The position numbers and the translations under genes were made by a program. Positions 24,699 through 32,748 of a stretch of 64,000 nucleotides of DNA are shown here, piece by piece. Numbering within the stretch: the first letter of the stretch is position 1; every line of letters starts with the position of its first letter. The notes beneath the pieces were generated by a model. That model was not told the origin of the DNA and made no database searches. It saw only the letters and a program-made list of their open reading frames with translations. The stretch is from Physcousia sp015060555 (GTDB lineage: Bacteria > Bacteroidota > Bacteroidia > Bacteroidales > Bacteroidaceae). The DNA lies in NCBI GenBank assembly GCA_015060555.1, contig SUYG01000037.1, forward strand, positions 62,001 to 126,000. The letters run 5' to 3'.

Positions 24699-25402
24699 AG
24701 GCGCTCTTTTTGTAACAATTGGGTCAGTTCTTCCATACCTTCTGAGGCTCCCTTTTTGATGTGATGGAACCGGTGCCCTGATGTCCAATGCACATCCTTC
24801 GGGTCGATGAGGTAGATGGGAGCATTTTCCGGCACATATTGGATGAGGCCAGCGGCTGGATAGACGTTGAGGCTGGTGCCGATGACGACAAAGATGTCGG
24901 CTTTCGACGAAATCATGGCGGCACGCTCTATTTCGGGCACGGGCTCGCCGAACCATACGATGAAGGGACGCAGCTGGCTGCCGTCAGCGGCTGTGTCGCC
25001 GATGTGGATATCGGGATGGTCGGGTGAGAGGGTGACAATCTGCTTGGGGTCGTTGGGGCTCCACGTTGACGTAGCCTTGTCCAGCTCTCCGTGCAGATGG
25101 ATGACCTTCGTGGAGCCGGCTCTCTCGTGCAGGTTATCGACATTCTGCGTGATGACCGTCACATCAAAGTCCTTTTCCAGCTCTGCCACCAGTTCATGAC
25201 CATGGCAGGGTCTCACCAGCGGTAACTGACGACGACGTTCATTGTAGAAGTTGAGCACTAGTTCGGGGTTGCGTTGGTAGCCCTCGATGGTGGCTACATC
25301 CTCAACACGATACTCTTCCCAGAGTCCGCCGGAATCGCGGAAGGTGCTGATGCCGCTCTCGGCAGACATGCCAGCACCCGTAAGAATTACTACTTTTTTC
25401 AT
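24695..25402 (-). CDS. cobB: NAD-dependent protein deacylase, sirtuin (CobB type)
   Basis: A 235-residue sirtuin removing acyl groups from lysines with NAD. Motifs: GAGMSAESGISTFRDSGG near the start, TQNVDNLHERAG, catalytic His in VIHLHGEL, and PFIVWFGEPVPE. The cysteine zinc knuckle usual between the HGEL and VWFGE motifs is missing (DKATSTWSPNDPK instead), which I recall as a feature of Bacteroidetes sirtuins. An in-frame ATG at 25411 is an alternative start. The first gene of a four-gene minus-strand unit, with its own promoter. Confidence 0.93.
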   Translation of the reverse strand: MKKVVILTGAGMSAESGISTFRDSGGLWEEYRVEDVATIEGYQRNPELVLNFYNERRRQLPLVRPCHGHELVAELEKDFDVTVITQNVDNLHERAGSTKVIHLHGELDKATSTWSPNDPKQIVTLSPDHPDIHIGDTAADGSQLRPFIVWFGEPVPEIERAAMISSKADIFVVIGTSLNVYPAAGLIQYVPENAPIYLIDPKDVHWTSGHRFHHIKKGASEGMEELTQLLQKERL

Positions 25403-25424
25403 TGCATGCATGTTTTTGCAAGGG

Positions 25425-25432
25425 CAAAAGTA
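25425..25432 (-). promoter_or_regulatory. Promoter -7 element (TACTTTTG) of the cobB unit
   Basis: TAnnTTTG match, 22 bases before the ATG at 25402 and 13 before the alternative at 25411. Confidence 0.6.
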
Positions 25433-25590
25433 ATCATTATTTGCGATTTGGCGATTTGCGATGTGTGATTTCTTTGAATTTTTGATTCTTTTTTATGTTT
25501 TTTGTTGCTCCAAAATCAAATAAATCATAAATCAAGGCCGATTCTCAAAATAATTTATGCTTTGTAAATGGTTGAATCGTAAATTATCTG

Positions 25591-25598
25591 TACCTTTG
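25591..25598 (+). promoter_or_regulatory. Promoter -7 element (TACCTTTG) of the FKBP cluster
   Basis: TAnnTTTG match 30 bases before the ATG at 25629. The stretch before it (25436-25560) is AT-rich with repeated GCGATTTG units and shows no gene. Confidence 0.65.
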
Positions 25599-25628
25599 CG
25601 GCCGATTTTAAAAACGAACGACAAAAAC

Positions 25629-26213
25629 ATGAACAAAATCAGTTATGCATTGGGTCTTGGTATCGGCCAACAGTTGAAGAATATGGGTATCGAAGACTTC
25701 AATGTACAGGACTTTACGCAGAGTATCTGCGACGTTCTGACAGATGCCGAGCCCGCCATCTCTCACCGCGAGGCACAGGCCCTGCTCAATGAATATTTCG
25801 ACAAACAAGCTCGCAAGCAGGCTGAGGGTGCCATCGCTGAAGGGAAGGCATTCCTCGAGGCTAACGGCAAGAAGGACGGCGTTGTCACCACTAAGAGCGG
25901 CTTGCAGTATATGGTGCTCACAGAGGGTACGGGCCGCAGCCCGAAGGCCACGGACAAGGTGCGCTGTCATTATGAAGGCACGCTCATCAACGGAACTGTC
26001 TTCGACAGCAGCTACCAGCGTGGCGAGCCCGCTGACTTCCCCCTTAATGGTGTCATCCCCGGCTGGACTGAGGGCGTGCAGCTGATGAAGGAAGGCAGCA
26101 AGTTCCGCTTCTTCATCCCTTATCTGCTCGGCTACGGCGAGCGTGGCGCTGGCAGCAGCATCCCGCCCTATTCCACACTCATCTTTGATGTTGAACTCAT
26201 CAAGGTCTTATAG
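25629..26213 (+). CDS. FKBP-type peptidyl-prolyl isomerase, cytoplasmic form
   Basis: A 194-residue FkpA/FklB-like isomerase: an N-terminal dimerisation helix region (YALGLGIGQQLKNMG) and a C-terminal FKBP domain from about residue 85 (SGLQYMVLTEGTG, VRCHYEGTLINGTVFDSSY, VIPGWTEGVQLM, LGYGERGAG). No signal peptide, unlike the next two. The ATG at 25629 is chosen by the promoter; the open frame back to 25557 crosses it. First of three consecutive FKBP genes on one strand. Confidence 0.93.
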   Translation: MNKISYALGLGIGQQLKNMGIEDFNVQDFTQSICDVLTDAEPAISHREAQALLNEYFDKQARKQAEGAIAEGKAFLEANGKKDGVVTTKSGLQYMVLTEGTGRSPKATDKVRCHYEGTLINGTVFDSSYQRGEPADFPLNGVIPGWTEGVQLMKEGSKFRFFIPYLLGYGERGAGSSIPPYSTLIFDVELIKVL

Positions 26214-26283
26214 GTTTTATGATTCTCATGAGTCCTATAGGCCCCATTTATAAAACTATTAACCCCTAAATAAAAAAGCAAAA

Positions 26284-27147
26284 ATGAAAAAGATTTCATT
26301 CGTTCTCGCAGTGGCTTTGGCAGCTGTCATGGCCTCTTGCAACCAGGGTCCCAGCGCAACACTGAAGACCGACATCGACACACTTAGCTATGCTATCGGT
26401 ATGAGCCAGACTCAGGGTCTGAAGGAGTATCTGAGCATGCGCATGGGTGTTGACACCACCTATGTTGAGGATTTCATCAAGGGCTTCCGCGAGGGTATTA
26501 AGGCCGGTGATGACAAGAGCAAGGCTGCTTTCTATGCAGGCATTCAGATTGGCCAGCAGGTGAGCCAGGGCATGCTCCAGAACATCAATCACATGATCTT
26601 CGGTGAGGACTCCACCCAGACCGTCAATGAATCCAACGTATATGCCGGTTTCATCGCTGCCGTTGCAGGCAACGAGAAGGTGATGAGCCTGGATTCTGCC
26701 AACACCTTCGTGCAGACCCGCATGGATGCCATCCGTGAGGCTGCTCGTGCTAAGGCTTATGCCGACAACAAGAAGGCTGGTGAGGACTACCTCGCTGAAA
26801 TCGCCAAGAAGGAAGGCGTGAAGGAACTCGGCAACGGTGTCCTCTACGAGGTTATCACCGAGGGCAACGGCGAGGTTGCTGCTGACACTGCTCGCGTGAA
26901 GGTTCACTATGAAGGTAAGCTCATCGACGGCACCGTCTTCGACAGCAACCTGGAGAGCGAGCCCACCACCTTCCGCGCCAACCAGGTGATTCCCGGCTTC
27001 AAGGCAGCACTGACTTCTATGCCTGTTGGTTCCAAGTGGATTGTCTATATCCCCCAGGACCAGGCTTATGGCACGCAGGACATGGGCAACATCAAGCCCT
27101 TCAGCGCTCTGACCTTCACCATCGAACTGCTTGACATCGAGAAGTAA
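26284..27147 (+). CDS. FKBP-type peptidyl-prolyl isomerase, lipoprotein
   Basis: A 287-residue paralogue with a lipoprotein signal peptide (LAAVMASC, lipid on Cys19). The helical domain has YAIGMSQTQGLKEYL and a long linker, then an FKBP domain from about residue 180 (VKVHYEGKLIDGTVFDSN, VIPGFKAAL, YGTQDMGNIKPFSALTF). It should fold or chaperone envelope proteins. It lies 70 bases downstream of the cytoplasmic form and 15 upstream of the third. Confidence 0.93.
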   Translation: MKKISFVLAVALAAVMASCNQGPSATLKTDIDTLSYAIGMSQTQGLKEYLSMRMGVDTTYVEDFIKGFREGIKAGDDKSKAAFYAGIQIGQQVSQGMLQNINHMIFGEDSTQTVNESNVYAGFIAAVAGNEKVMSLDSANTFVQTRMDAIREAARAKAYADNKKAGEDYLAEIAKKEGVKELGNGVLYEVITEGNGEVAADTARVKVHYEGKLIDGTVFDSNLESEPTTFRANQVIPGFKAALTSMPVGSKWIVYIPQDQAYGTQDMGNIKPFSALTFTIELLDIEK

Positions 27148-27162
27148 ATCCGCTTCAATACG

Positions 27163-28053
27163 ATGAAAACATCAAGATACGCTATTATCGTCTTGGCACT
27201 GCTGGTGTGCATGAGCGCCAGCGCCGCCAAGAAGGTGAAGAAATCCAAGAAGCAGGAGGTGGCCGAGAAGGTTGACACCATCCCCATGAGGGATTTCAGC
27301 TATGCTTTTGGTATGTCCCAGACCAATGGTCTTATGTCCTACCTGGTACAGCGCATGGGTGTAGATACCGCTTATATTGCCCATTTCCTCAGTGGCTTCG
27401 ATACTCCTGAGATGGATGAGGAGGCCAAGCAGATGAAGGCTTACATCGTTGGCAAAGAAATCCGCCAGCAGGTGGAACGCCAGATTGTCCCCCAGGTGAA
27501 CAAGCAGATCAACGACAGCGTGGATCTCCTGGACAAGAGCCGCTTCATCGAAGGCTTCCGTGCTGCTATCGCAGGCAACGCCACCATCTCGCTGGACAGC
27601 GCACAGGCTGTGTCCAACAAGCAGATGGAATATTATAATAAGGTGAAGATGGAGGCTAAGTATGGCAAGAACCGTGCCGATGGCGAAGCCTTCCTGAAAG
27701 CCAATGCCAAGAAGGACAGCGTGCAGACCACGCCCAGCGGCCTGCAATACAAGGTTCTCGTTGCCGGCACCGGCGAAAAGCCGAAGGCCACCGATCGCGT
27801 GAAGGTGAACTACGAAGGTCATCTCATCGACGGCACGGAATTCGACAGCAGCTACAAGCGCAACCAACCTGCCACCTTCGCCTGCAATCAGGTCATCAAG
27901 GGTTGGACAGAGGCACTCACGATGATGCCCGTAGGTTCCAAGTGGGAAGTCTATATTCCCCAGGAGCTTGGCTATGGCGCACGTGAGGCCGGCAAGATTC
28001 CTCCCCTCTCCACGCTCATCTTTACTGTGGAATTGCTGGAAATAGTGAAGTAA
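27163..28053 (+). CDS. FKBP-type peptidyl-prolyl isomerase, periplasmic form
   Basis: A 296-residue third paralogue with a signal peptide ending near MSASAAKK followed by a Lys-rich start. The helical domain has YAFGMSQTNGLMSYLVQRMG, close to the second copy, and the FKBP domain starts near residue 185 (SGLQYKVLVAGTG, VKVNYEGHLIDGTEFDSSY, LGYGAREAGKIPPLSTLIF). The shared helical segment shows that copies two and three arose by duplication. A strong terminator ends the cluster. Confidence 0.93.
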   Translation: MKTSRYAIIVLALLVCMSASAAKKVKKSKKQEVAEKVDTIPMRDFSYAFGMSQTNGLMSYLVQRMGVDTAYIAHFLSGFDTPEMDEEAKQMKAYIVGKEIRQQVERQIVPQVNKQINDSVDLLDKSRFIEGFRAAIAGNATISLDSAQAVSNKQMEYYNKVKMEAKYGKNRADGEAFLKANAKKDSVQTTPSGLQYKVLVAGTGEKPKATDRVKVNYEGHLIDGTEFDSSYKRNQPATFACNQVIKGWTEALTMMPVGSKWEVYIPQELGYGAREAGKIPPLSTLIFTVELLEIVK

Positions 28054-28071
28054 TTACACTTATTTACACTC

Positions 28072-28109
28072 AAAATGACACCAAAGTAGCCCCTTGGTGT
28101 CATTTTTTT
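28072..28109 (+). terminator. Terminator of the FKBP cluster
   Basis: TGACACCAA / TTGGTGTCA stem with a 9-base loop followed by seven T residues, 22 bases after the last stop. Confidence 0.85.
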
Positions 28110-28142
28110 CGTAAATATCATGGCTGTTGTGCAGAAAATACC

Positions 28143-28150
28143 TACCTTTG
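28143..28150 (+). promoter_or_regulatory. Promoter -7 element (TACCTTTG) of the AsnC-family gene
   Basis: TAnnTTTG match 31 bases before the ATG at 28182. Confidence 0.65.
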
Positions 28151-28181
28151 CGTAACAAAATGATAACCAATCACACTCATC

Positions 28182-28715
28182 ATGGAAAAAATTGATAGTC
28201 TCGACAAGAAGATTCTTGAAATTATCACACATAACGCGCGCATTCCTTTTAAGGATGTAGCTACGGAATGTGGCGTGTCGCGTGCTGCCATTCACCAGCG
28301 TGTACAGCGTCTGGTAGATATCGGTGTCATCACGGGATCGGGTTACGACGTGAACCCTGCTTCGCTGGGCTATAACACATGCACCTACGTGGGTATCACG
28401 CTGGAGCGCGGTTCGATGTACAAGCACGTTGTCAACGAGTTTGAGAAGATTCCGGAGATTGTGGAATGTCATTTCACCACAGGCCCCTACACTATGCTCA
28501 TCAAGCTCTATGCTCGCGACAATGCCCACTTGATGGAACTCCTCAACAATCGCTTGCAGGAGATTCCGGGAGTGATGGCCACGGAGACGCTGATCTCCCT
28601 CAAGCAGAGCATCAAGAAGGAAGTGCCCATAGGTCTCTCTGATGCCGACTTGGCAACCATCAAGGCCCTCATGGCCAAGAAAGCAGCCCTCCTTGCTGAC
28701 ACGGCTGAAGATTAA
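28182..28715 (+). CDS. Lrp/AsnC-family transcriptional regulator
   Basis: A 177-residue regulator: an N-terminal HTH (LDKKILEIITHNARIPFKDVATECGVSRAAIHQRVQRL) and a C-terminal RAM ligand-binding domain (VGITLERGSMYKHVV, HFTTGPYTMLIKLY). These proteins respond to amino acids. An extra 20-residue charged tail follows the RAM domain. The peptidase fusion gene begins within 11 bases of its stop, so the two may be linked. Confidence 0.92.
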   Translation: MEKIDSLDKKILEIITHNARIPFKDVATECGVSRAAIHQRVQRLVDIGVITGSGYDVNPASLGYNTCTYVGITLERGSMYKHVVNEFEKIPEIVECHFTTGPYTMLIKLYARDNAHLMELLNNRLQEIPGVMATETLISLKQSIKKEVPIGLSDADLATIKALMAKKAALLADTAED

Positions 28716-28725
28716 GAATTGAATA

Positions 28726-30564
28726 TTGAGAGTTGAACTCATAATCCTTGAACAATTTAAACTTCTTAAACCCTTGAACTCCTGTTCTGCTTTTGATTGG
28801 AAGGCGCGCTACGAGGCCCTGCACGCCTCCTTCCCTGGCACGCAACACACGCCTGTGATAGGTATCACGGGCAACTTCGGCGACAAGGGATGTGAGCTGG
28901 CCGAGGGCTACTACGAGAGTGTGCTGCGTGCTGGTGCCACGCCTGTCGTGTTGCCGCCTACCGAGGACGGCGCTGCGCTGGCCACAATGCTCGACCGCCT
29001 CGATGGCCTCATTCTGTCGGGTGGCGGGGATATGAATCCGCTTTTCATGGGTGAGGAACCTGTCCCCAATCTCCACAGCATCAATCCTAAGCGTGACCTT
29101 GCTGAGCTCTTGCTCATTCGCTTGGCTTACAATCGTCAATTGCCGATGCTGGGCATCTGTCGTGGCATTCAGCTGCTGGCCGCAGCCCTCGACGGGACCG
29201 TGTGGCAGGATTTGGACCTTTTTATCAAGTCCCCCGACTATACGGGGAGCACCGGCCTCTTTCCCCTGCTCAAGCACAGTCAGGATCTCGACCGCGCCTA
29301 TGCCTCGCACACGGTGAAGATAGAGAAGGATTCTCTTCTCCATCGTGTGATGCAGTGCGATGTGCTGCCGGTCAACAGCTTCCACCATCAGGCCGTCCGT
29401 GAGGCAGGTCCTCACCTGCGCGTCTGTGCTACGTCTTCCGACGGTGTCATCGAAGCTGTTGAATCCTCAGAGCATAAGAGCATCCTTGGGGTGCAATGGC
29501 ATCCCGAGTGCTTCTGCCTGCGTGGCGACGAGACGATGATGCCGCTGTTCCGTTGGTTGAAGGACGAGGCTGCCAACTATCATGCAGCACGCCGCATCCA
29601 CAGCCGCATCCTCACGCTGGACAGCCATTGCGATACACCGATGTTCTTCGACCAGGACATCCATTTCGACCATCGCGACCCAAAGATTCTCGTGGATCTG
29701 CATAAGATGACTGAGGGAGGTCTGGATGCCAGCACCATGGTGGCTTACATCCCGCAGGGACCACTCACGGATGAAGGCCGTGCCGCAGCCACCGACTATG
29801 CCAAGAGCCAGCTCATTCGTGTCGAAGAGATGGTGCAGCAGAACGCTGCTGCCGTAGGCATTGCCTACAGTGCCCAAGAGCTCTATCAGCTCAAGAGTGA
29901 GGGCCGCAAGGCCATCATGCTTGGCATTGAGAATGGTTATGCCATCGGCAAGGACCTGCATCTGCTGGAAGATTTCTTTAAGAAGTTCGGCATCGTCTAT
30001 ATGACCCTTTGCCACAATGGCAACAATGACATCTGCGGCTCGGCCCGACCGCGTGAGGGGGAACCGCTCATGGGTGTCACAGCCTTTGGTGCCGACGTGA
30101 TTCGCGAGATGAACCGCCTTGGCATCATGGTGGATCTCTCCCACGCCAGCGAACGCAGTTTCTATGACGCTTTGGAGATGAGCACGGAGCCTATCGTGTG
30201 TTCCCACTCCTCGTGTCGTGCACTTTGCGACCATCCCCGCAACCTCACCGACGACCAGATGCGTAAGCTGGCAGACAAGGGTGGTGTCATGCAGATTACC
30301 TTCTACAACGGCTTCCTTCGCACCGATGGGCAGGCTTCCATCCTGGATGCCGTTGCACACCTGAACCATGCCGTTCAGGTGATGGGTATCGAGCATGTAG
30401 GCATCGGCACGGACTTCGACGGCGACGGTGGCGTGTCAGGCCTGGCTTCTGCCTCGGAACTCATCAACCTCACCCGTCGTCTCCTGCGCGAGCGCTACAG
30501 CGAAGCAGACCTACGCCTCATCTGGGGCGGCAACTGGCTGCGCTGCATGGGACAGCAGCCCTAA
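28726..30564 (+). CDS. Fusion of C26 gamma-glutamyl hydrolase-like domain and M19 membrane dipeptidase
   Basis: A 612-codon frame with two enzyme domains. Residues 42-275 are a class I glutamine amidotransferase-like C26 peptidase (nucleophile Cys145 in LGICRGIQL, His259 and Glu261 in QWHPE). Residues 295-610 are an M19 dipeptidase with metal ligands in LDSHCDTP, the Glu of GIENG, DLSHAS, CSHSS and GTDFDG. Both sites look complete, which suggests joint hydrolysis of gamma-glutamyl and ordinary dipeptides. There is no ATG before the first domain: the frame opens with TTG at 28726 (or TTG 28774). That start region is a low-complexity spacer (AATTGAATATTGAGAGTTG-like), so the original ATG may have been lost. 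Confidence 0.85.
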   Translation: MRVELIILEQFKLLKPLNSCSAFDWKARYEALHASFPGTQHTPVIGITGNFGDKGCELAEGYYESVLRAGATPVVLPPTEDGAALATMLDRLDGLILSGGGDMNPLFMGEEPVPNLHSINPKRDLAELLLIRLAYNRQLPMLGICRGIQLLAAALDGTVWQDLDLFIKSPDYTGSTGLFPLLKHSQDLDRAYASHTVKIEKDSLLHRVMQCDVLPVNSFHHQAVREAGPHLRVCATSSDGVIEAVESSEHKSILGVQWHPECFCLRGDETMMPLFRWLKDEAANYHAARRIHSRILTLDSHCDTPMFFDQDIHFDHRDPKILVDLHKMTEGGLDASTMVAYIPQGPLTDEGRAAATDYAKSQLIRVEEMVQQNAAAVGIAYSAQELYQLKSEGRKAIMLGIENGYAIGKDLHLLEDFFKKFGIVYMTLCHNGNNDICGSARPREGEPLMGVTAFGADVIREMNRLGIMVDLSHASERSFYDALEMSTEPIVCSHSSCRALCDHPRNLTDDQMRKLADKGGVMQITFYNGFLRTDGQASILDAVAHLNHAVQVMGIEHVGIGTDFDGDGGVSGLASASELINLTRRLLRERYSEADLRLIWGGNWLRCMGQQP

Positions 30565-30612
30565 CCCCTTCCATCAGAGTGGAGAAAAATGGGGTGAGGG
30601 CTGCCAAGAGGT
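30562..30612. repeat. Inverted repeat at the end of the C26/M19 gene
   Basis: AGCCCTAACCCC pairs with GGGGTGAGGGCT across about 24 bases. The stop codon TAA lies in the 5' arm. It may act as a terminator or belong to a C/G-rich repeat family. Confidence 0.5.
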
Positions 30613-30624
30613 CATCGTAATAAC

Positions 30625-30688
30625 GAAATAACGAGACAACGTAATAACGTGATAACGAAATAACGAGACAACGTAATAACGTGATAAC
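30625..30688 (+). repeat. Perfect 32-bp tandem repeat (two units)
   Basis: The unit starts GAAATAACGAGACAACG and ends GTGATAAC; it is present twice with no mismatch. Partial units flank it. It fills the gap before the M28 gene. Confidence 0.85.
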
Positions 30689-30705
30689 GAAATAACGAAA
30701 AAATA

Positions 30706-31740
30706 ATGTCTTATAGTCATACAACTTCATTGCGCCAGCCCCTCCCTTCCCTAACAGGCAAGGTTTTGGGATGGGTCCTCTCTCTTCTCCTCATTTTCTT
30801 TGCCTCTTGCACCGGCAAGACGAAGCAAGGCGGCGGGGCTGACACCATTGCGCTGTCCCCAGCGCCGACTTTCGTGGCCGACTCCGCGATGGCCTATGTC
30901 CAGGCACAGTGTGCTTTCGGACCGCGTGTGCCGGGCACTGCTGCCCATCAGGCCTGTGGCGACTGGATGGTGAAGAAGTTCCAGGAGATAGGCGCCGAGG
31001 TGAGCGAAGAACGCACCACGCTCAACGGCTACGACGGCCAACCCATGCCCTGCCGCAACATTCAGGCCCGCCTGAACCCCGAAGCCGCTGACCGCATCCT
31101 CATCACAGCCCATTGGGACAGCCGTGCATGGGCAGACAACGACCCCCAGGCAGAGAACCACCACACGCCCGTGATGGCGGCCAACGACGGTGCCTCGGGC
31201 ATCGCTGTGATGCTGGAGATGGCGCGCGTCATCGCAGAGACAGGGCTCAGCTATGGCATCGACTTCGTGTGCTTCGACCTCGAAGACCAGGGGACGCCGC
31301 AGTGGGCTGAGGACACCGAAGAGAGCTACTGGTGCCTGGGCTCGCGCTATTGGGCACAGGAGGCCTTGGCACTCGGCTATCATGCTCGCTTTGGTGTTAA
31401 TCTGGACATGGTAGGCGGTCGTGGGGCCCGTTTCGCTATGGAAGGGTTCTCCAAGCAGTATGCCAAGCCCATCGTGGATATGATCTGGCATCTGGCTGTG
31501 CAGCTGGGCTTTGGCGACTATTTCGTGCTCCGTGACGGTGGCTTCGTCACTGATGACCATCTGTCCGTGAACCGCATCCTCCACACGCCTTGCGTGGATA
31601 TCATCCCCTGTGTGGAGGGAGCCTCCTCGTCCTTTGGCCCCACTTGGCACACCGTCAACGATACGCCGGAGAACATCGACTCCGGAGCCTTGAAGGCCGT
31701 GGGACAGACTTTGTTACAACTGATATATAATGATAATTAA
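30706..31740 (+). CDS. M28-type lipoprotein, probable glutaminyl-peptide cyclotransferase
   Basis: A 344-residue lipoprotein (lipobox FFASC, Cys near residue 35). The zinc site pattern fits type II glutaminyl cyclases and M28 peptidases: TAHWDSRAWADNDP, MAANDGASG, FDLEDQG, LDMVG and the terminal THWHTV-like WHTVNDTPENID. Periodontal Bacteroidetes (Porphyromonas, Prevotella, Tannerella) have such a cyclase that makes N-terminal pyroglutamate after signal peptidase cleavage; this is the closest family I recognise. Aminopeptidase activity is not excluded. The N-terminal LRQPLPSLTGK is C-rich in DNA and may be repeat-derived. It is followed 2 bases later by sufE. Confidence 0.85.
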   Translation: MSYSHTTSLRQPLPSLTGKVLGWVLSLLLIFFASCTGKTKQGGGADTIALSPAPTFVADSAMAYVQAQCAFGPRVPGTAAHQACGDWMVKKFQEIGAEVSEERTTLNGYDGQPMPCRNIQARLNPEAADRILITAHWDSRAWADNDPQAENHHTPVMAANDGASGIAVMLEMARVIAETGLSYGIDFVCFDLEDQGTPQWAEDTEESYWCLGSRYWAQEALALGYHARFGVNLDMVGGRGARFAMEGFSKQYAKPIVDMIWHLAVQLGFGDYFVLRDGGFVTDDHLSVNRILHTPCVDIIPCVEGASSSFGPTWHTVNDTPENIDSGALKAVGQTLLQLIYNDN

Positions 31741-31742
31741 AT

Positions 31743-32171
31743 ATGAATATCAACGAAATACAAGACGAAATCATCGAGGAGTTCAACGACTTCGATGACT
31801 GGATGGACAAATATCAGATGCTCATCGACCTGGGCAACGAGCAACAGCCGCTGCCTGAGAGCGCCAAGACAGAGCAGAACCTCATCGACGGCTGCCAGAG
31901 CCGCGTGTGGCTCACGGCCGAGCTCACGCCCGAGGGCCTCGTGCATTTCGAGGCCGAGAGCGATGCACTCATCGTGAAGGGCATCGTGACGCTCCTCATC
32001 CGTGTCCTCAGCGACCACACGCCGCAGGAGATCCTCGATGCCGACCTCTACTTCATCGAGCGCATCGGCCTGCGCGAGCACCTCTCACCCACCCGCAGCA
32101 ACGGCCTCCTCGCCATGCTGAAGCAGATGAAAGCTTATGCATTGGCTTACAGCCTGATGAATGAAAAGTGA
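31743..32171 (+). CDS. sufE: Sulfur acceptor protein SufE
   Basis: A 142-residue SufE that takes persulfide sulfur from the cysteine desulfurase SufS and passes it to SufBCD. The sulfur-carrying Cys51 is in IDGCQSRVW, and the C-terminal LSPTRSNGLLAMLKQMK is typical. It follows the M28 gene by 2 bases. sufB is 20 kb away, and sufS is not in the window. Confidence 0.95.
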   Translation: MNINEIQDEIIEEFNDFDDWMDKYQMLIDLGNEQQPLPESAKTEQNLIDGCQSRVWLTAELTPEGLVHFEAESDALIVKGIVTLLIRVLSDHTPQEILDADLYFIERIGLREHLSPTRSNGLLAMLKQMKAYALAYSLMNEK

Positions 32172-32276
32172 ATGAATGAAAAATGAAAAATAATCATTTC
32201 ATTTGCCTCTCGTTCACTTTCTAATAGATAAAGGTAGCTTGTATTTTTCACTCTTTCATTTTTCACTTTTCACGTT
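32158..32276. repeat. Low-complexity spacer with inverted GTGAAAAATGAAA-type units
   Basis: On the left GTGAATGAATGAAAAATG units run forward, and on the right TTTTTCACTTTTCACG runs as the inverted form, around a short AT-rich middle. It is related to the spacers at 2193-2230 and 5900-5980. Confidence 0.6.
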
Positions 32277-32279
32277 AAA

Positions 32280-32615
32280 ATGGAGACAACCCGACAAAAT
32301 AAAATCGCCCGCTTGATTCAGAAGGAGTTGAGCGACATCTTCCAGCGACAGACCCAGGCCACACGCGGTGTCCTCGTGACCGTCACAGCCTGCCGCATCA
32401 GTCCCGACATGAGTGTGTGCCGCGGCTATCTGAGCATCTTCCCCAGCGAGCGTGCCCAGGAAATCTGCGACAACATCAATGCCAACGTGAAGCAGATCCG
32501 CTACGAGCTCGGACAGCGCACCCGCTTCCAGCTTCGCATCATCCCTGAGCTCAAGTTCTTCGTGGACGACAGCCTGGACTATGCGGAGAACATAGATAAG
32601 CTTCTTAATCAATAA
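32280..32615 (+). CDS. rbfA: Ribosome-binding factor A
   Basis: A 111-residue KH-like 30S maturation factor (RQNKIARLIQKELSDIFQ, ISPDMSVCRGYLSIFP, LGQRTRFQLRIIPELKFFVDDS). All family segments are present. It acts in late processing of the 16S rRNA 5' end. It precedes the LolC/E-type gene; a palindromic element separates the two. Confidence 0.95.
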   Translation: METTRQNKIARLIQKELSDIFQRQTQATRGVLVTVTACRISPDMSVCRGYLSIFPSERAQEICDNINANVKQIRYELGQRTRFQLRIIPELKFFVDDSLDYAENIDKLLNQ

Positions 32616-32621
32616 CAGACC

Positions 32622-32748
32622 CACCCCCTGCCCCTCCCATGATGGAGGGGAGTAAATACCATTCTAGATATGGATTCCAATGTTAGCCAGCACTCAAAAG
32701 TAACTACTCCCCTCCATACAAGGGAGGGGCAGGGGGGTGGGTCCGCCT
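32622..32748 (+). repeat. Paired palindromic element spanning the start of the LolC/E-type gene
   Basis: Arm 1 at 32622-32658 (ACCCACCCCCTGCCCCTCCC then GGAGGGGAGT) and arm 2 at 32706-32746 (ACTCCCCTCC then GGGAGGGGCAGGGGGGTGGGT) are inverted copies. The gene's ATG (32670) lies between them. Arm 2 differs from the arm inside rnhA (12661-12702) at only about two positions, and the spacers share ACCATT...ATGG. Confidence 0.75.
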
